64,000 nt of DNA from Clostridium sporogenes (GTDB lineage Bacteria > Bacillota > Clostridia > Clostridiales > Clostridiaceae): the NCBI RefSeq assembly GCF_001020205.1, contig NZ_CP011663.1, positions 1,798,001-1,862,000 on the forward strand. Direction: 5' to 3'. Within the stretch, counting starts at the first letter, position 1. Every line of letters begins with the position of its first letter. The notes beneath the pieces are model-generated. The model ran no database searches. It was not told the DNA's origin and worked only from the letters and a program-made list of their open reading frames with translations. The translations under genes and the position numbers were made by a program. Positions 9,486 through 18,158 of this stretch are shown here, piece by piece.

Positions 9486-9941
9486 ATGAAAACAGCATTA
9501 AAAGAGGATAAAAAACAAATGGATAAATTTTTAAAAGGAGTACACATGGGAGGAAGTACTTTTAAAGACTATCTTGAAAAAGCTCAGAATGTGGATTTGA
9601 AAAATGAGTTAAAAAATATTATAGAATCTTTTAAAAGACATGAAGAAGCTATTACAAATAGAATAGAACAAATGGGAGGAGATGCCCCAGATACTTTGGG
9701 ATTTTTAGGAAGTATAGCGGAAATTTTTGAAAAAATAAAGTTAATACCTGTAAATAATGATCTAGAAGTTTGCGACCAGGCTATAAGAGCGATGGAAATG
9801 GGAGTAAAACAAGGAGAAAAATTTAAGGAAGAAAATAAAGATTTAGATTCTAGTTTAATGGATGAAGTAAAGGCTGTGGTAAATGATTATTATACGCACT
9901 TAAACACTCTTAATGAAATAATGAGAAACTATAATAGATAA
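9486..9941 (+). CDS. DUF2383-type four-helix bundle protein
   Basis: A 151-residue, charged, all-helical protein without signal peptide. The pattern of a helix ending in a glycine turn (GVHMGGSTFKDYLEKAQN), the RHEEAITNRIEQMGGDAPD hairpin and two further amphipathic helices is that of the DUF2383/PA2169 family, which has a ferritin-like bundle. Its function is unknown; relatives are often stress or sporulation linked. The start follows TGAGGTGAT by seven bases. It is monocistronic, with a hairpin 55 bases downstream. Confidence 0.7.
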   Translation: MKTALKEDKKQMDKFLKGVHMGGSTFKDYLEKAQNVDLKNELKNIIESFKRHEEAITNRIEQMGGDAPDTLGFLGSIAEIFEKIKLIPVNNDLEVCDQAIRAMEMGVKQGEKFKEENKDLDSSLMDEVKAVVNDYYTHLNTLNEIMRNYNR

Positions 9942-9996
9942 TATAAAAATAGATATATTTTCATTAGTAAAAGGATTAATACAAACTATCCCTAAA

Positions 9997-10037
9997 AGCC
10001 TAGGAATTTGCTAATTTATTTTTCAAATTTCTAGGCT
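9997..10037 (+). terminator. Hairpin after the DUF2383 gene
   Basis: AGCCTAGGAATTTG pairs with AAATTTCTAGGCT across a 14-base loop. The T-run after it is weak, so termination is probable but not certain. Confidence 0.5.
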
Positions 10038-10158
10038 CTAAATATTTAAACAAAGTTATTAAAATTAGTATATTAATTTAGATTTTGTACTTATTACAAT
10101 AGTGTAGTGTTAGGATTTATATTGCTTTTTAGGATAAAATCCCATATAATTTAAGTGT

Positions 10159-10178
10159 AATGAAAATGAAAATCATTT
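10159..10178. promoter_or_regulatory. Fur box-like site before the AraC gene
   Basis: AATGAAAATGAAAATCATTT fits the Fur pattern of interleaved GATAAT-like hexamers and lies about 35 bases before the regulator's start. It is a weaker palindrome than the second site at 11441. Confidence 0.55.
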
Positions 10179-10213
10179 AATATATATAATTATTTATGTT
10201 AAGGGGGATAATT

Positions 10214-11203
10214 TTGAGTAGTGAAAAAGATATTGTAGATACTTATTATGAATATATCGAAAAAGAGTTTAATTGTAAAATTTCAGAAGAATTATTAGGC
10301 AAAAAATATGTTATTGGAAAACAGTTTGGTACAGGAAATTTTTCAAGAATGAAAATAGAAAAGGGATTAGAAATTTCAAAGGTTATTGTTGATAAAACAA
10401 ATATGGATTTTGATAATAGAAGATGTAATGATAATGTTTTTGAAGTAGGATATTGCTATAGTGGCTATTCGAAAATAATATCTTTTCCTAACAATAAAGA
10501 ATATATACTTAAACAAGGAGATATTTTTATATATAAAACACTAAATGATGTAGAATATTTTAAATTTAAATATAATAACTGCAAAACTGTATCTATTAAC
10601 TTACATTTTAATACTTTTAGAAATGCTGTAAATCCAATATGGGAAGACAAAGTTATAATGGATTGGGAAACACAAATGAATAGCATATTTAAAAAAGATA
10701 TATTAATAATTGAAAAGGCTAGTTATGATATAAAAAATATAGCAGAAGAAATAGATAGCATTTCAATTGATAATATGATGGGATATATGAAACTTAAGCT
10801 AAAGACAATAGAATTTTTGGCTATTTTTTTTGAAAAGAATTCTAATATAAAATTAATGGAAAACTCTGAAGATGAGGAAAAAGAGAGTATAGTTAGGGCT
10901 AAGGATATTATAAGTAAAAATTTACAAGATCCTCCATGTATTAAGGAATTAGCTAGTGATTTAGATATAAGTTTATATAAATTACAAAAAGCTTTTAAAA
11001 ATATTACTGGGAATACAGTTTATGAGTATATAAAAAAATCAAGAATTGAAAAGGCAAAATATTTATTAAAAAATACGGATATGTCAATCTTAGAAATTGC
11101 AAATGAAATAGGTTATGAAAATCCAAGCAAGTTTTCAAATGCTTTCAAAAGTTATAATAATATTAATCCATTAAAATATAGAAAATTAAATAAATCAGTA
11201 TAA
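10214..11203 (+). CDS. AraC-family transcriptional regulator (iron-uptake type, YbtA/PchR-like context)
   Basis: About 329 residues. The C-terminal hundred residues form a double helix-turn-helix AraC domain (IKELASDLDISLYKLQKAFK, then EIANEIGYENPSKFSNAFK and the NPLKYRK end). The N-terminal part is a divergent effector domain. I place the start at the TTG at 10214 because AAGGGGG (10201-10207) lies just ahead of it; an ATG at 10196 would precede that ribosome site and has none of its own. A Fur-like box upstream and the Fur-controlled ABC pair downstream suggest it activates siderophore uptake when a ferric siderophore is bound. That role is inference. Confidence 0.85.
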   Translation: MSSEKDIVDTYYEYIEKEFNCKISEELLGKKYVIGKQFGTGNFSRMKIEKGLEISKVIVDKTNMDFDNRRCNDNVFEVGYCYSGYSKIISFPNNKEYILKQGDIFIYKTLNDVEYFKFKYNNCKTVSINLHFNTFRNAVNPIWEDKVIMDWETQMNSIFKKDILIIEKASYDIKNIAEEIDSISIDNMMGYMKLKLKTIEFLAIFFEKNSNIKLMENSEDEEKESIVRAKDIISKNLQDPPCIKELASDLDISLYKLQKAFKNITGNTVYEYIKKSRIEKAKYLLKNTDMSILEIANEIGYENPSKFSNAFKSYNNINPLKYRKLNKSV

Positions 11204-11259
11204 ACAGAGTTCTTGGCTTAAGAGGGAGTTTTTTACTTCAACTAAAGTTTAGGGAATAC

Positions 11260-11335
11260 TTATCCAGGGACGTAGCCGCTTTTTACTCCAATTTTTAAGA
11301 ATATGGGAACATTAGAGCGAGTAGTTATCGGATAA
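11260..11335 (+). other. Compact 76-nt structured intergenic element
   Basis: TTATCC at the left end pairs with GGATAA at the right end, and inner TACTC pairs with GAGTA. The block includes a GC-rich run (CCAGGGACGTAGCCGC) unlike the AT-rich surroundings. It lies after the AraC gene and before a terminator, so it may be a 3' UTR structure, a small RNA or a dispersed repeat. I do not recognise the family. Confidence 0.35.
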
Positions 11336-11360
11336 AGAATAAGTTTAGTTATTAGTTATT

Positions 11361-11428
11361 AAAAATGCTCTGAATTTAATAAAAATCTTATATTTAGATT
11401 TTTATTTTTGGAGCATTTTTTGTTTTTT
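11361..11428 (+). terminator. Intrinsic terminator after the AraC gene
   Basis: AAAAATGCTC pairs with GAGCATTTTT, with an inner AAAAATCT/AGATTTTT stem, followed by TTTTTGTTTTTTTT. It separates the regulator transcript from the ABC promoter. Confidence 0.85.
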
Positions 11429-11440
11429 TTGGAGTAGAAG

Positions 11441-11457
11441 TTGAAAATGATTTTCAA
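11441..11457. promoter_or_regulatory. Fur box before the ABC transporter operon
   Basis: TTGAAAATGATTTTCAA is a 17-bp palindrome around one central base pair and matches the classical Fur operator (TGATAATGATTATCA type). It lies about 65 bases before the first ABC gene, in the expected promoter region. Confidence 0.8.
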
Positions 11458-11521
11458 TTATAATAAAGATGAAGTTATTTCATAATTGTACTAAATATTG
11501 ATAAGAGAAAGGAGAAAAATT

Positions 11522-13276
11522 ATGAAAGAAAAATCAAATTTAAGTTTTCTTTTAGAGGTATCAGGCAAAGAAAAAATTAAATTATATATATCAGCTTTGT
11601 TTAGTATAATAAGTTCACTTATGGCTATAGTACCATATATTCTTATGTATAATATAGTTTTGGAACTTTTTAATGACACTGTAAACTATGAGAAAATTAA
11701 ATCCATGGCTATAACTGTAGGTATTATTGTAGTTTTAAGAATGGTTATATTTTTAGTATCAGGGGTATTTTCTCATATAGCAGCCTATACAATACTTTAT
11801 GAACTTAGAATGAAGACAATAAACCATATGTCTAAACTTAATATGGGATTTTTTACAGGTAACACTATAGGTAATGTTAAAAAAACAATAAATGAAGATA
11901 TTGAAAAATTAGAAAACTTTATAGCACATCAAATTCCAGATTTATCAGCAGCTGTAGTAACACCTATTATAATTATAATTTATCTTTTATACTTGAATTG
12001 GAAGTTAGCATTAGCTTTATTTATTCCTATTATTTTAGGATTTGTAAGCCAGATAGGTATGTTTAAAGGTATGGAAAGAATGATGATTCATTATCATGAT
12101 TTAGTTCAAAGACTCAATTCCACTATTATTCAATATATAAATGGAATGAATGTTATGAAAGCTTTTAATCTAACAGCAAAATCATTTGAAAATTATAAAG
12201 ACATAACAAAAGAATATGCAGATTATTGGATTGATTTAAGTATGAAAACTGCTCCTCTTTATGCAGTATTCTTAGTACTTATAGATTCAGGACTTTTATT
12301 TATGATTCCTATTGGAGGAGTTATGTTTTTAAAGGGAAGTATAAATGCACCTACTTATATATTATTTTTAATTTTAAGTGCAAATTTCCTTACTTCTTTT
12401 AAACAATTATTAGAATTTGGATCAACATTTTCAATGCTATTAGAAGGAGCAGGAAAAGTAAGAAATATTCTTGAAAAAGAGCCTCAAGTAGAAGGAAGTA
12501 AAAGATTAAAGAAAGATATTAATGGAAAAATAGAGTTTAATAATGTTACATTTAAATATGATAAAGAGGAAGTTATAAAAGATCTATCTTTAACTATAGA
12601 ACCTAAAAGTACAGTTGCTCTTGTAGGACCATCAGGTTCAGGGAAAACTACATTAGGTCAATTGATAGGAAGGTTTTGGGATGTTAATGAGGGTAATATT
12701 ACTATTGATGATATTGATATAAAAGATATAGAAATGGAAGAACTTATGAATAGAGTATCCTTTGTATTTCAAGATGTATTCATGCTTCAAGACAGCATAT
12801 TAGAAAATATCAAAATGGGTTCTAATAAGACCATAAATCAGGTTATTGAAGTTAGTAAAAGAGCACAAATTCATGATTTCATAATGAGTTTACCTGATGG
12901 GTACGAAACATCCCTTGGAGAAAATGGAATTAAGCTTAGTGGAGGAGAAAAACAAAGAATTTCTATTGCAAGAGCTATATTAAAGGACAGCCCTATCGTA
13001 ATTTTAGATGAAGTCACTTCTTATTCAGATATAGAAAATGAAAGCAAGATACAGGAAGCTCTTAGGAATCTTCTGAAAGGAAAAACTGCTATAATCATAG
13101 CTCATAGACTATATACAATAAAAAATGCGGATAAAATTGTAGTTTTAGAGGAAGGAAAAATTATAGAACAAGGAACTCACAATTATCTTATGAATAAAAA
13201 AGGATTATATAGACATCTTTGGGATATGTATGATTATGAAATCACAGAAACAGCAGAAGTATCAGGAGGGATGTAG
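11522..13276 (+). CDS. ABC transporter half-molecule (membrane plus ATPase), iron-siderophore type, subunit 1
   Basis: 584 residues: a six-helix exporter-fold membrane domain (about 1-310), then an ATPase with Walker A GPSGSGKT (369-376), signature LSGGE (472-476), Walker B VILDE and an H-loop histidine (IIAHR). The D-loop reads TSYSD instead of the usual SALD/ASLD. The start is the ATG at 11522 after AAAGGAG. It is followed at one base by a second half-transporter, so the two probably form a heterodimer. The Fur box and adjacent AraC regulator make a YbtPQ/IrtAB-like ferric-siderophore importer likely; a drug exporter is the alternative. Confidence 0.82.
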   Translation: MKEKSNLSFLLEVSGKEKIKLYISALFSIISSLMAIVPYILMYNIVLELFNDTVNYEKIKSMAITVGIIVVLRMVIFLVSGVFSHIAAYTILYELRMKTINHMSKLNMGFFTGNTIGNVKKTINEDIEKLENFIAHQIPDLSAAVVTPIIIIIYLLYLNWKLALALFIPIILGFVSQIGMFKGMERMMIHYHDLVQRLNSTIIQYINGMNVMKAFNLTAKSFENYKDITKEYADYWIDLSMKTAPLYAVFLVLIDSGLLFMIPIGGVMFLKGSINAPTYILFLILSANFLTSFKQLLEFGSTFSMLLEGAGKVRNILEKEPQVEGSKRLKKDINGKIEFNNVTFKYDKEEVIKDLSLTIEPKSTVALVGPSGSGKTTLGQLIGRFWDVNEGNITIDDIDIKDIEMEELMNRVSFVFQDVFMLQDSILENIKMGSNKTINQVIEVSKRAQIHDFIMSLPDGYETSLGENGIKLSGGEKQRISIARAILKDSPIVILDEVTSYSDIENESKIQEALRNLLKGKTAIIIAHRLYTIKNADKIVVLEEGKIIEQGTHNYLMNKKGLYRHLWDMYDYEITETAEVSGGM

Positions 13277-13277
13277 T

Positions 13278-15002
13278 ATGATAGGGGATATAAAGATATT
13301 ATTAGGTGAGCATAGTAAAAAGCTTAAAAAACCTATAGTTTTATTAACTATAGATAGTTTATTTAACATGTTTTTTTATTCAATGTTATATTTTGTGTTA
13401 TTAGATTTAATTAATTCTCAGTTAACTTTTCCTAAAATTAAAAATTATACTATAGCTATGATAATAGCTTTTATCTTTAGAACTATAGTTAATGGAATAG
13501 GATATACAGGAATACAGGCTAAAGGTGCAAGAGGCATTGAAAGTATGCGTATATCGTTAGGAGATCATATTAAAAATATAAATTTAGGATTTTTTAATAA
13601 AAATAGCATAGGAAATTTGTCTAATATAATGACCAATGATTTGCAAGATTTTGAAAAAATTATAACTCATAATACTAGTGATTTGATAAAAACTATAGTT
13701 CTTAGTATTTATTTACTTATAATAACATTTTTTATTGATGTGAAGTTAGCTATTATTCAGCTTGCTTTTGTATTTGTGGCTATGCCTATTATTTTAACAG
13801 GAGGAAAAAAAGTTGCTAGAATAGGGAGACAAAAGAAGGTAGTTATGAATGAAGTTATATCAAGAATGGTTGAATATCTTAGCGGCATACAGGTGTTTAA
13901 AGCTCATAATTTAGCAGGTAAGAAATTTCAAAGATTAGAAAAATCTTTTAGAGATTTAAAGAAAGAAAGTATAAGAACAGAAATATCTATTGTACCCTTT
14001 GTGCTTGTATTCCAGATAATAGTTGATATAAGTTTTCCTATATTATTACTTATAGCTACAACTAAATTTGGATATGGGAATATTGACAAGAAAGCTTTTT
14101 TAACATTTATTATAATAAATATAGCCCTTACAAATATATTAAGAGCTTTCGGTGCTCAATATGGACAGTTTAGGTATTTAAAACTTGCATCACAAAAATT
14201 AATAGATACTTATAATAAACCAGAAATGAGTTACAAGTATGAAGATATAGACTTTAAAAATTTTGATATTGAGTTTGAAAATGTAAGTTTTGAATATGAA
14301 GAAGGAGAAAACATAATAAATAATTTAAGTTTTAAGGCAAAAGAGAAAACTATGACAGCCTTAGTAGGGCCTTCTGGTTCAGGAAAAACTACAGTTACAA
14401 GTCTTATAGCTAGATTTTGGGACATAAATCGTGGAAGGATAAAAATTGGTGGGAATGATATAAAAGATATAAAACCAGATTTACTATTAAAACACATAAG
14501 TATGGTATTCCAAGATGTATATCTTTTAAATGATACTATATATAATAATATAAAATTAGGAAACGAAAGTGCTACTAAAGAGGATGTAATAAGGGCAGCT
14601 AAAATTGCAAATTGTCATGAATTTATAGAAAAATTAGAGGATAAATATGATACTGTAGTAGGAGAAGGTGGGTCAACCTTATCAGGAGGAGAAAAGCAAA
14701 GAATATCTATAGCTAGAGCAATACTCAAAGATGCACCTATAGTATTGCTTGATGAAGCAACAGCTTCCCTTGATGCTGATAATGAGTTAGAGATTAGAAA
14801 GGGGATAAAGAAACTTACTTTAAATAAAACTGTTATAGTTATAGCTCATAGATTAAATACTATAAAAGATGCAGATCAAATTATAGTTTTAAATGAAGGG
14901 CATATAGAAGAAAAAGGAAGTCATAGGGAACTTATAAATAATAAAAAGAGATATTACAATATGTATAATGAAATGGAAAGAGCTAAAAACTGGGCAATAT
15001 AA
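13278..15002 (+). CDS. ABC transporter half-molecule, iron-siderophore type, subunit 2
   Basis: 574 residues with the same architecture as the preceding gene: six membrane helices, Walker A GPSGSGKT (364-371), LSGGEKQR, and Walker B with a canonical D-loop (LLDEATASLD). The ATG at 13278 is chosen because AGGAGG at 13264-13269 ends eight bases before it; an upstream in-frame start at 13230 would lie inside the previous gene. The one-base gap indicates translational coupling. It is presumed the partner of subunit 1 in a Fur-repressed transporter, with the substrate inferred from regulation only. Confidence 0.82.
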   Translation: MIGDIKILLGEHSKKLKKPIVLLTIDSLFNMFFYSMLYFVLLDLINSQLTFPKIKNYTIAMIIAFIFRTIVNGIGYTGIQAKGARGIESMRISLGDHIKNINLGFFNKNSIGNLSNIMTNDLQDFEKIITHNTSDLIKTIVLSIYLLIITFFIDVKLAIIQLAFVFVAMPIILTGGKKVARIGRQKKVVMNEVISRMVEYLSGIQVFKAHNLAGKKFQRLEKSFRDLKKESIRTEISIVPFVLVFQIIVDISFPILLLIATTKFGYGNIDKKAFLTFIIINIALTNILRAFGAQYGQFRYLKLASQKLIDTYNKPEMSYKYEDIDFKNFDIEFENVSFEYEEGENIINNLSFKAKEKTMTALVGPSGSGKTTVTSLIARFWDINRGRIKIGGNDIKDIKPDLLLKHISMVFQDVYLLNDTIYNNIKLGNESATKEDVIRAAKIANCHEFIEKLEDKYDTVVGEGGSTLSGGEKQRISIARAILKDAPIVLLDEATASLDADNELEIRKGIKKLTLNKTVIVIAHRLNTIKDADQIIVLNEGHIEEKGSHRELINNKKRYYNMYNEMERAKNWAI

Positions 15003-15029
15003 AGTTAAAGATATAAATATTATATACAA

Positions 15030-15352
15030 TTTTAAATAATAAAAGAGGGCTGTTTCAAAATAAGATGAGCTTTAATTTTAATATAGTAAATATAAAAAAA
15101 TACATGTAATAAACATATGAATAGGCTTTAGTAGTCCTTAATTTGACGGAATTAAAAATTTTTCTAATTTCTCACAGGACGTGAGGAGGCGGTAGTGAAG
15201 GTATGGATGGCTCCTCTACTGGGTAAAAAATTTTTAATGGAGTCAAATTAAGAACTACTTAGCAAATTGAATTGCTTTATGAATGAATTATTTATATTTA
15301 CGAACTTAAAATTAAAGCTATTTTGAGACAACTCCTTTATTATTTAAATTAA
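15030..15352. repeat. Dispersed palindromic element, copy B, with long terminal inverted repeats
   Basis: Outer arms (about 15030-15080 and 15306-15352) are inverted repeats: TTTAAATAATAAA, GGCTGTTTCAAAATA and AGCTTTAATTTTAA on the left reappear complemented on the right. Inside is the core shared with copy A in opposite orientation (CTTAATTTGACGGAATTAAA at the left; its counterpart at 15232-15252). No protein is encoded. The structure fits a non-autonomous MITE-like element. It occupies most of the 550-base gap before the maltose regulator. Confidence 0.75.
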
Positions 15353-15550
15353 TTTTTAAATAAATAAATTATTTACTCCTTGAGAAATTTATAATTAGTT
15401 GGTAAGCTATAAATGATTACTTTTAGTTAAATATATTTATATATAATAAATTGAATAAATACTAAATAAAACATTATTCATAGATGAAAATAAGAAGACA
15501 AGGATTTTGTGTAATTATATACAATATATATTAAAAGGAGATTAATAAAA

Positions 15551-16552
15551 ATGAAGGTTACCATAAAAGATGTGGCTAAAGAAGCAAAGGTTTCAGCATC
15601 TACAGTCTCAAGAGTATTATCAAATAGTCCTAGAATAAGTGATGAAACAAAGGAAAAGGTATATAAAGTTATAGAAAAGCTTAAATATAAACCTAATGCA
15701 ATAGCTAGAGGATTAGTTAACAACAAAACTAGAATATTAGGGGTTGTACTCCCAGAGGAAGCAGAAAATTTGCTATCTAATCCTTTCTTTATACAAGCTA
15801 TGAAAGGCATAAGTTCATATGCTGAAAAAAAAGAATATTATATAACCTATGCTTTTAGTAATAATAAAGAAAGTGAGAAAAAACATATAAAGGATTTAAC
15901 AAGTAGTGGACTAATAGAAGGAATGCTTCTTTTAAGACCAAAAGAAAATGATGAAAATATAAAATACTTAAAAGAGATAAATTTTCCTTTTGTTATTATG
16001 GGACGATTAAAATATACCGAAGGAGTTTTTTGGGTTGATAATGATAATTTTAAGGCTATGTATAATATAGTTAATAAATTAATAGATAAAGGCCATACAA
16101 ACATAGCATTAATAGGAGCTAAAAAGGAATTAAACGTATGTAAGGATAGAGAAAAAGGATATAAAGTGGCACTAGAAATGAATGCAATCAATTATAGTGA
16201 AAATTTAGTTAGTTATGGAGAAGATTTTAAAGAAGAAGAAGGATATATGCAAATGAAGAAAATATTAGAAAAAATAAAGCCAACAGCAGTAGTGGCAATG
16301 GATGATTTGCTAGCAATAGGTGCTATGAAGGCATTAAAAGAAAAAGATTTAAATGACCTTTCTATAGTTGGGTTTAATAATATACCCTTAGATAAATTTC
16401 AAAAGCCTGAATTAGCTTCTGTGGATATAAATGGAGTGGATCTTGGATATTATGCCACAAAGTTGTTAATAGACAAGATAGAAGAAGTGGAAGATATTAG
16501 AGATCACTATATTATAGAAACAACTTTTATAGAGAGAGAATCTTTTAGATAG
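15551..16552 (+). CDS. malR: LacI-family regulator of maltose utilisation (MalR-like)
   Basis: 333 residues. The N-terminal helix-turn-helix IKDVAKEAKVSASTVSRVLS with the hinge KYKPNAIARGL is diagnostic of LacI/GalR, followed by a periplasmic-binding-protein-like sugar-binding core ending in VGFNNIPL. AAAGGAG stands eight bases before the ATG. The genes downstream encode an alpha-glucosidase and a maltose-type PTS, and LacI-type palindromes lie before both the glucokinase and glucosidase genes. It therefore probably represses the island until maltose or a derivative is present. The symbol rests on context. Confidence 0.8.
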   Translation: MKVTIKDVAKEAKVSASTVSRVLSNSPRISDETKEKVYKVIEKLKYKPNAIARGLVNNKTRILGVVLPEEAENLLSNPFFIQAMKGISSYAEKKEYYITYAFSNNKESEKKHIKDLTSSGLIEGMLLLRPKENDENIKYLKEINFPFVIMGRLKYTEGVFWVDNDNFKAMYNIVNKLIDKGHTNIALIGAKKELNVCKDREKGYKVALEMNAINYSENLVSYGEDFKEEEGYMQMKKILEKIKPTAVVAMDDLLAIGAMKALKEKDLNDLSIVGFNNIPLDKFQKPELASVDINGVDLGYYATKLLIDKIEEVEDIRDHYIIETTFIERESFR

Positions 16553-16611
16553 ATTAGTATTTTTAAAATAAATATGAAGAATAAATAGTTTAATCTATAA
16601 TGCATATATAT

Positions 16612-16624
16612 ACAAACGTTTGCA
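16612..16624. promoter_or_regulatory. MalR/CcpA-like operator upstream of the glucokinase gene
   Basis: ACAAACGTTTGCA contains the palindrome CAAACGTTTG with the central CG typical of LacI-family sites, very close to the known MalR operator CGCAAACGTTTGCG. It also overlaps a cre-like pattern. It lies about 225 bases before the glucokinase start, in a gap with nothing else recognised. Confidence 0.6.
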
Positions 16625-16848
16625 CAAGAATACATTAAAAATAATGAGGATTTTGTAGAATTTAGCATAATAAGTTAACAGAATTAATGAATTTGAAAAG
16701 CTATAGCATTGTAAACTTTTACTTGCATTGATATAATAAAAATCAATAAAATTAGTACTAGTAATAAATAAAAATTTATTGAATAATAGATTTTATAAGG
16801 ATTAATAGAAAGTTTTAAATTTATATTATTAATTATTGAGGTGATAAA

Positions 16849-17796
16849 ATGAATAAAAAATATGTAGTAGGTGTTGATCTAGGCGGAACAAAAATATATA
16901 CAGCACTTGTAGACTTAGATGGAAATATAATAAAAGAAAAAAAAGTTAAAACAGAAGCAAGTAAGGGAGAGCTTGATGTATTATATAAAATAATAGATAC
17001 TATTGATAATGTTATAAAAGAGGTAAATTTAGAAGAAATAAAAGCTATAGGTATAGGATCTCCAGGACCTTTAGATGTTAAAGAAGGGATTATAATTTCA
17101 TCTTCAAATCTACCCTTTAAAAATTTTAGTTTAGTTGAGCCTATAAAGAATAAATATAATATACCAACATATCTAGATAATGATGCTAATGTAGCTACCT
17201 TAGCAGAATTTATGTTTGGCGAAGGAAAAGGAACAGATAATATGATATACATAACAGCAAGTACAGGCATTGGAGCAGGAGCTATAATAAATGGTAGAAT
17301 ATATAGAGGAAATACAGGAAATGCTTTAGAAATAGGTCATACAACTCTTATGAAGGATGGACCTAAATGCGGTTGTGGTAATAGCGGTTGTGCAGAAAGT
17401 TTAGGATCTGGTACTGCTATAATGAAAAAAGCAAAAGAGGCTTGTAAAGACAATAGACAAACATTCTTAAAAGAATATGATGATTTAACTGCTAAAGAAG
17501 TTTTTCAAGAAGCTAAAAAAGGAGATGAAGTTTCAAAGGAAGTACTAGAATTTTGTTTAGCATATCTAGGTATAACTGTAGCCAATATAATAAATACCTT
17601 TGATCCAGAAATGGTTGTTATAGGGGGAGGAGTTATAAATGGTGGACAAATTGTTTTTGATACAATAAATAGAGAAGTTAAAGAGAGATGTTGGAAAGCC
17701 ATTACAGACAACTGTAAAATAGAGAAAGCTAAGCTTAGAGGAAAAGCAGGGGTTTTAGGAGCTGCAGCCTTAGCTATAACTGAAAGTAAAAATTAA
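16849..17796 (+). CDS. glcK: ROK-family glucokinase
   Basis: 315 residues. The N-terminal phosphate loop GVDLGGTK (8-15), the active-site region LDNDANVATLAE, STGIGAG, and the ROK zinc site made by His164 (EIGHTT) and Cys174, Cys176 and Cys181 (CGCGNSGC) are all present. It phosphorylates glucose with ATP. This fits the neighbouring alpha-glucosidase, which would release free glucose from maltose. GAGGTGAT precedes the ATG. The operator upstream suggests control by the same LacI-type regulator. Confidence 0.9.
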   Translation: MNKKYVVGVDLGGTKIYTALVDLDGNIIKEKKVKTEASKGELDVLYKIIDTIDNVIKEVNLEEIKAIGIGSPGPLDVKEGIIISSSNLPFKNFSLVEPIKNKYNIPTYLDNDANVATLAEFMFGEGKGTDNMIYITASTGIGAGAIINGRIYRGNTGNALEIGHTTLMKDGPKCGCGNSGCAESLGSGTAIMKKAKEACKDNRQTFLKEYDDLTAKEVFQEAKKGDEVSKEVLEFCLAYLGITVANIINTFDPEMVVIGGGVINGGQIVFDTINREVKERCWKAITDNCKIEKAKLRGKAGVLGAAALAITESKN

Positions 17797-17880
17797 TATT
17801 CTAAATATGTTATATATTTAGGTAGTTCATATTTTTATAAAATTATAATTATTACCAAGAATAAAAAATAAATTTGTAAT

Positions 17881-17916
17881 CTATAAGTATTAGTTCTAAA
17901 GGACTAGTACTTATAG
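17881..17916 (+). terminator. Hairpin after the glucokinase gene
   Basis: CTATAAGTATTAGTTC pairs with GGACTAGTACTTATAG over a TAAA loop, giving a 16-bp near-perfect stem. The following bases are only moderately T-rich, so it may slow or end transcription. Confidence 0.55.
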
Positions 17917-17964
17917 TAAAATTAATTATATGAATTTTATTGGAGCATTATTTTTTTACTATTT

Positions 17965-17982
17965 TGCGCAAACGATTGCACA
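17965..17982. promoter_or_regulatory. MalR/CcpA-like operator upstream of the malL-PTS operon
   Basis: TGCGCAAACGATTGCACA holds an imperfect palindrome (GCAAACGATTGC) like the MalR operator. A further half-site, GCAAACATTTTT, lies at 18001-18012. The pair sits about 150-190 bases before the glucosidase gene. Confidence 0.6.
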
Positions 17983-18158
17983 TATATTTATTATAAGTAT
18001 GCAAACATTTTTAATAAATAAGATCAATTAGATATGGTGTATATTTACCATATTAGCTTAATTAAAATTTATATAATCTAAGAAATAAACACAAATGAAA
18101 ATTGAATTTATGAAAGGATTGAAAATACAAAACTATATTACAAATGGAGGATTATTTA

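Noticed and set aside
11260..11335. tRNA-sized block considered as a tRNA gene
   Set aside because: It lacks a TTCRA T-loop, a proper anticodon stem and the seven-base acceptor pairing.
15030..15352. Insertion sequence
   Set aside because: Terminal inverted repeats are present but no transposase frame fits in 320 bases, so only a non-autonomous repeat is called.
15478..16191. Minus-strand frames opposite the LacI-family gene
   Set aside because: They are antisense shadows of a well-supported regulator gene and lack ribosome sites.
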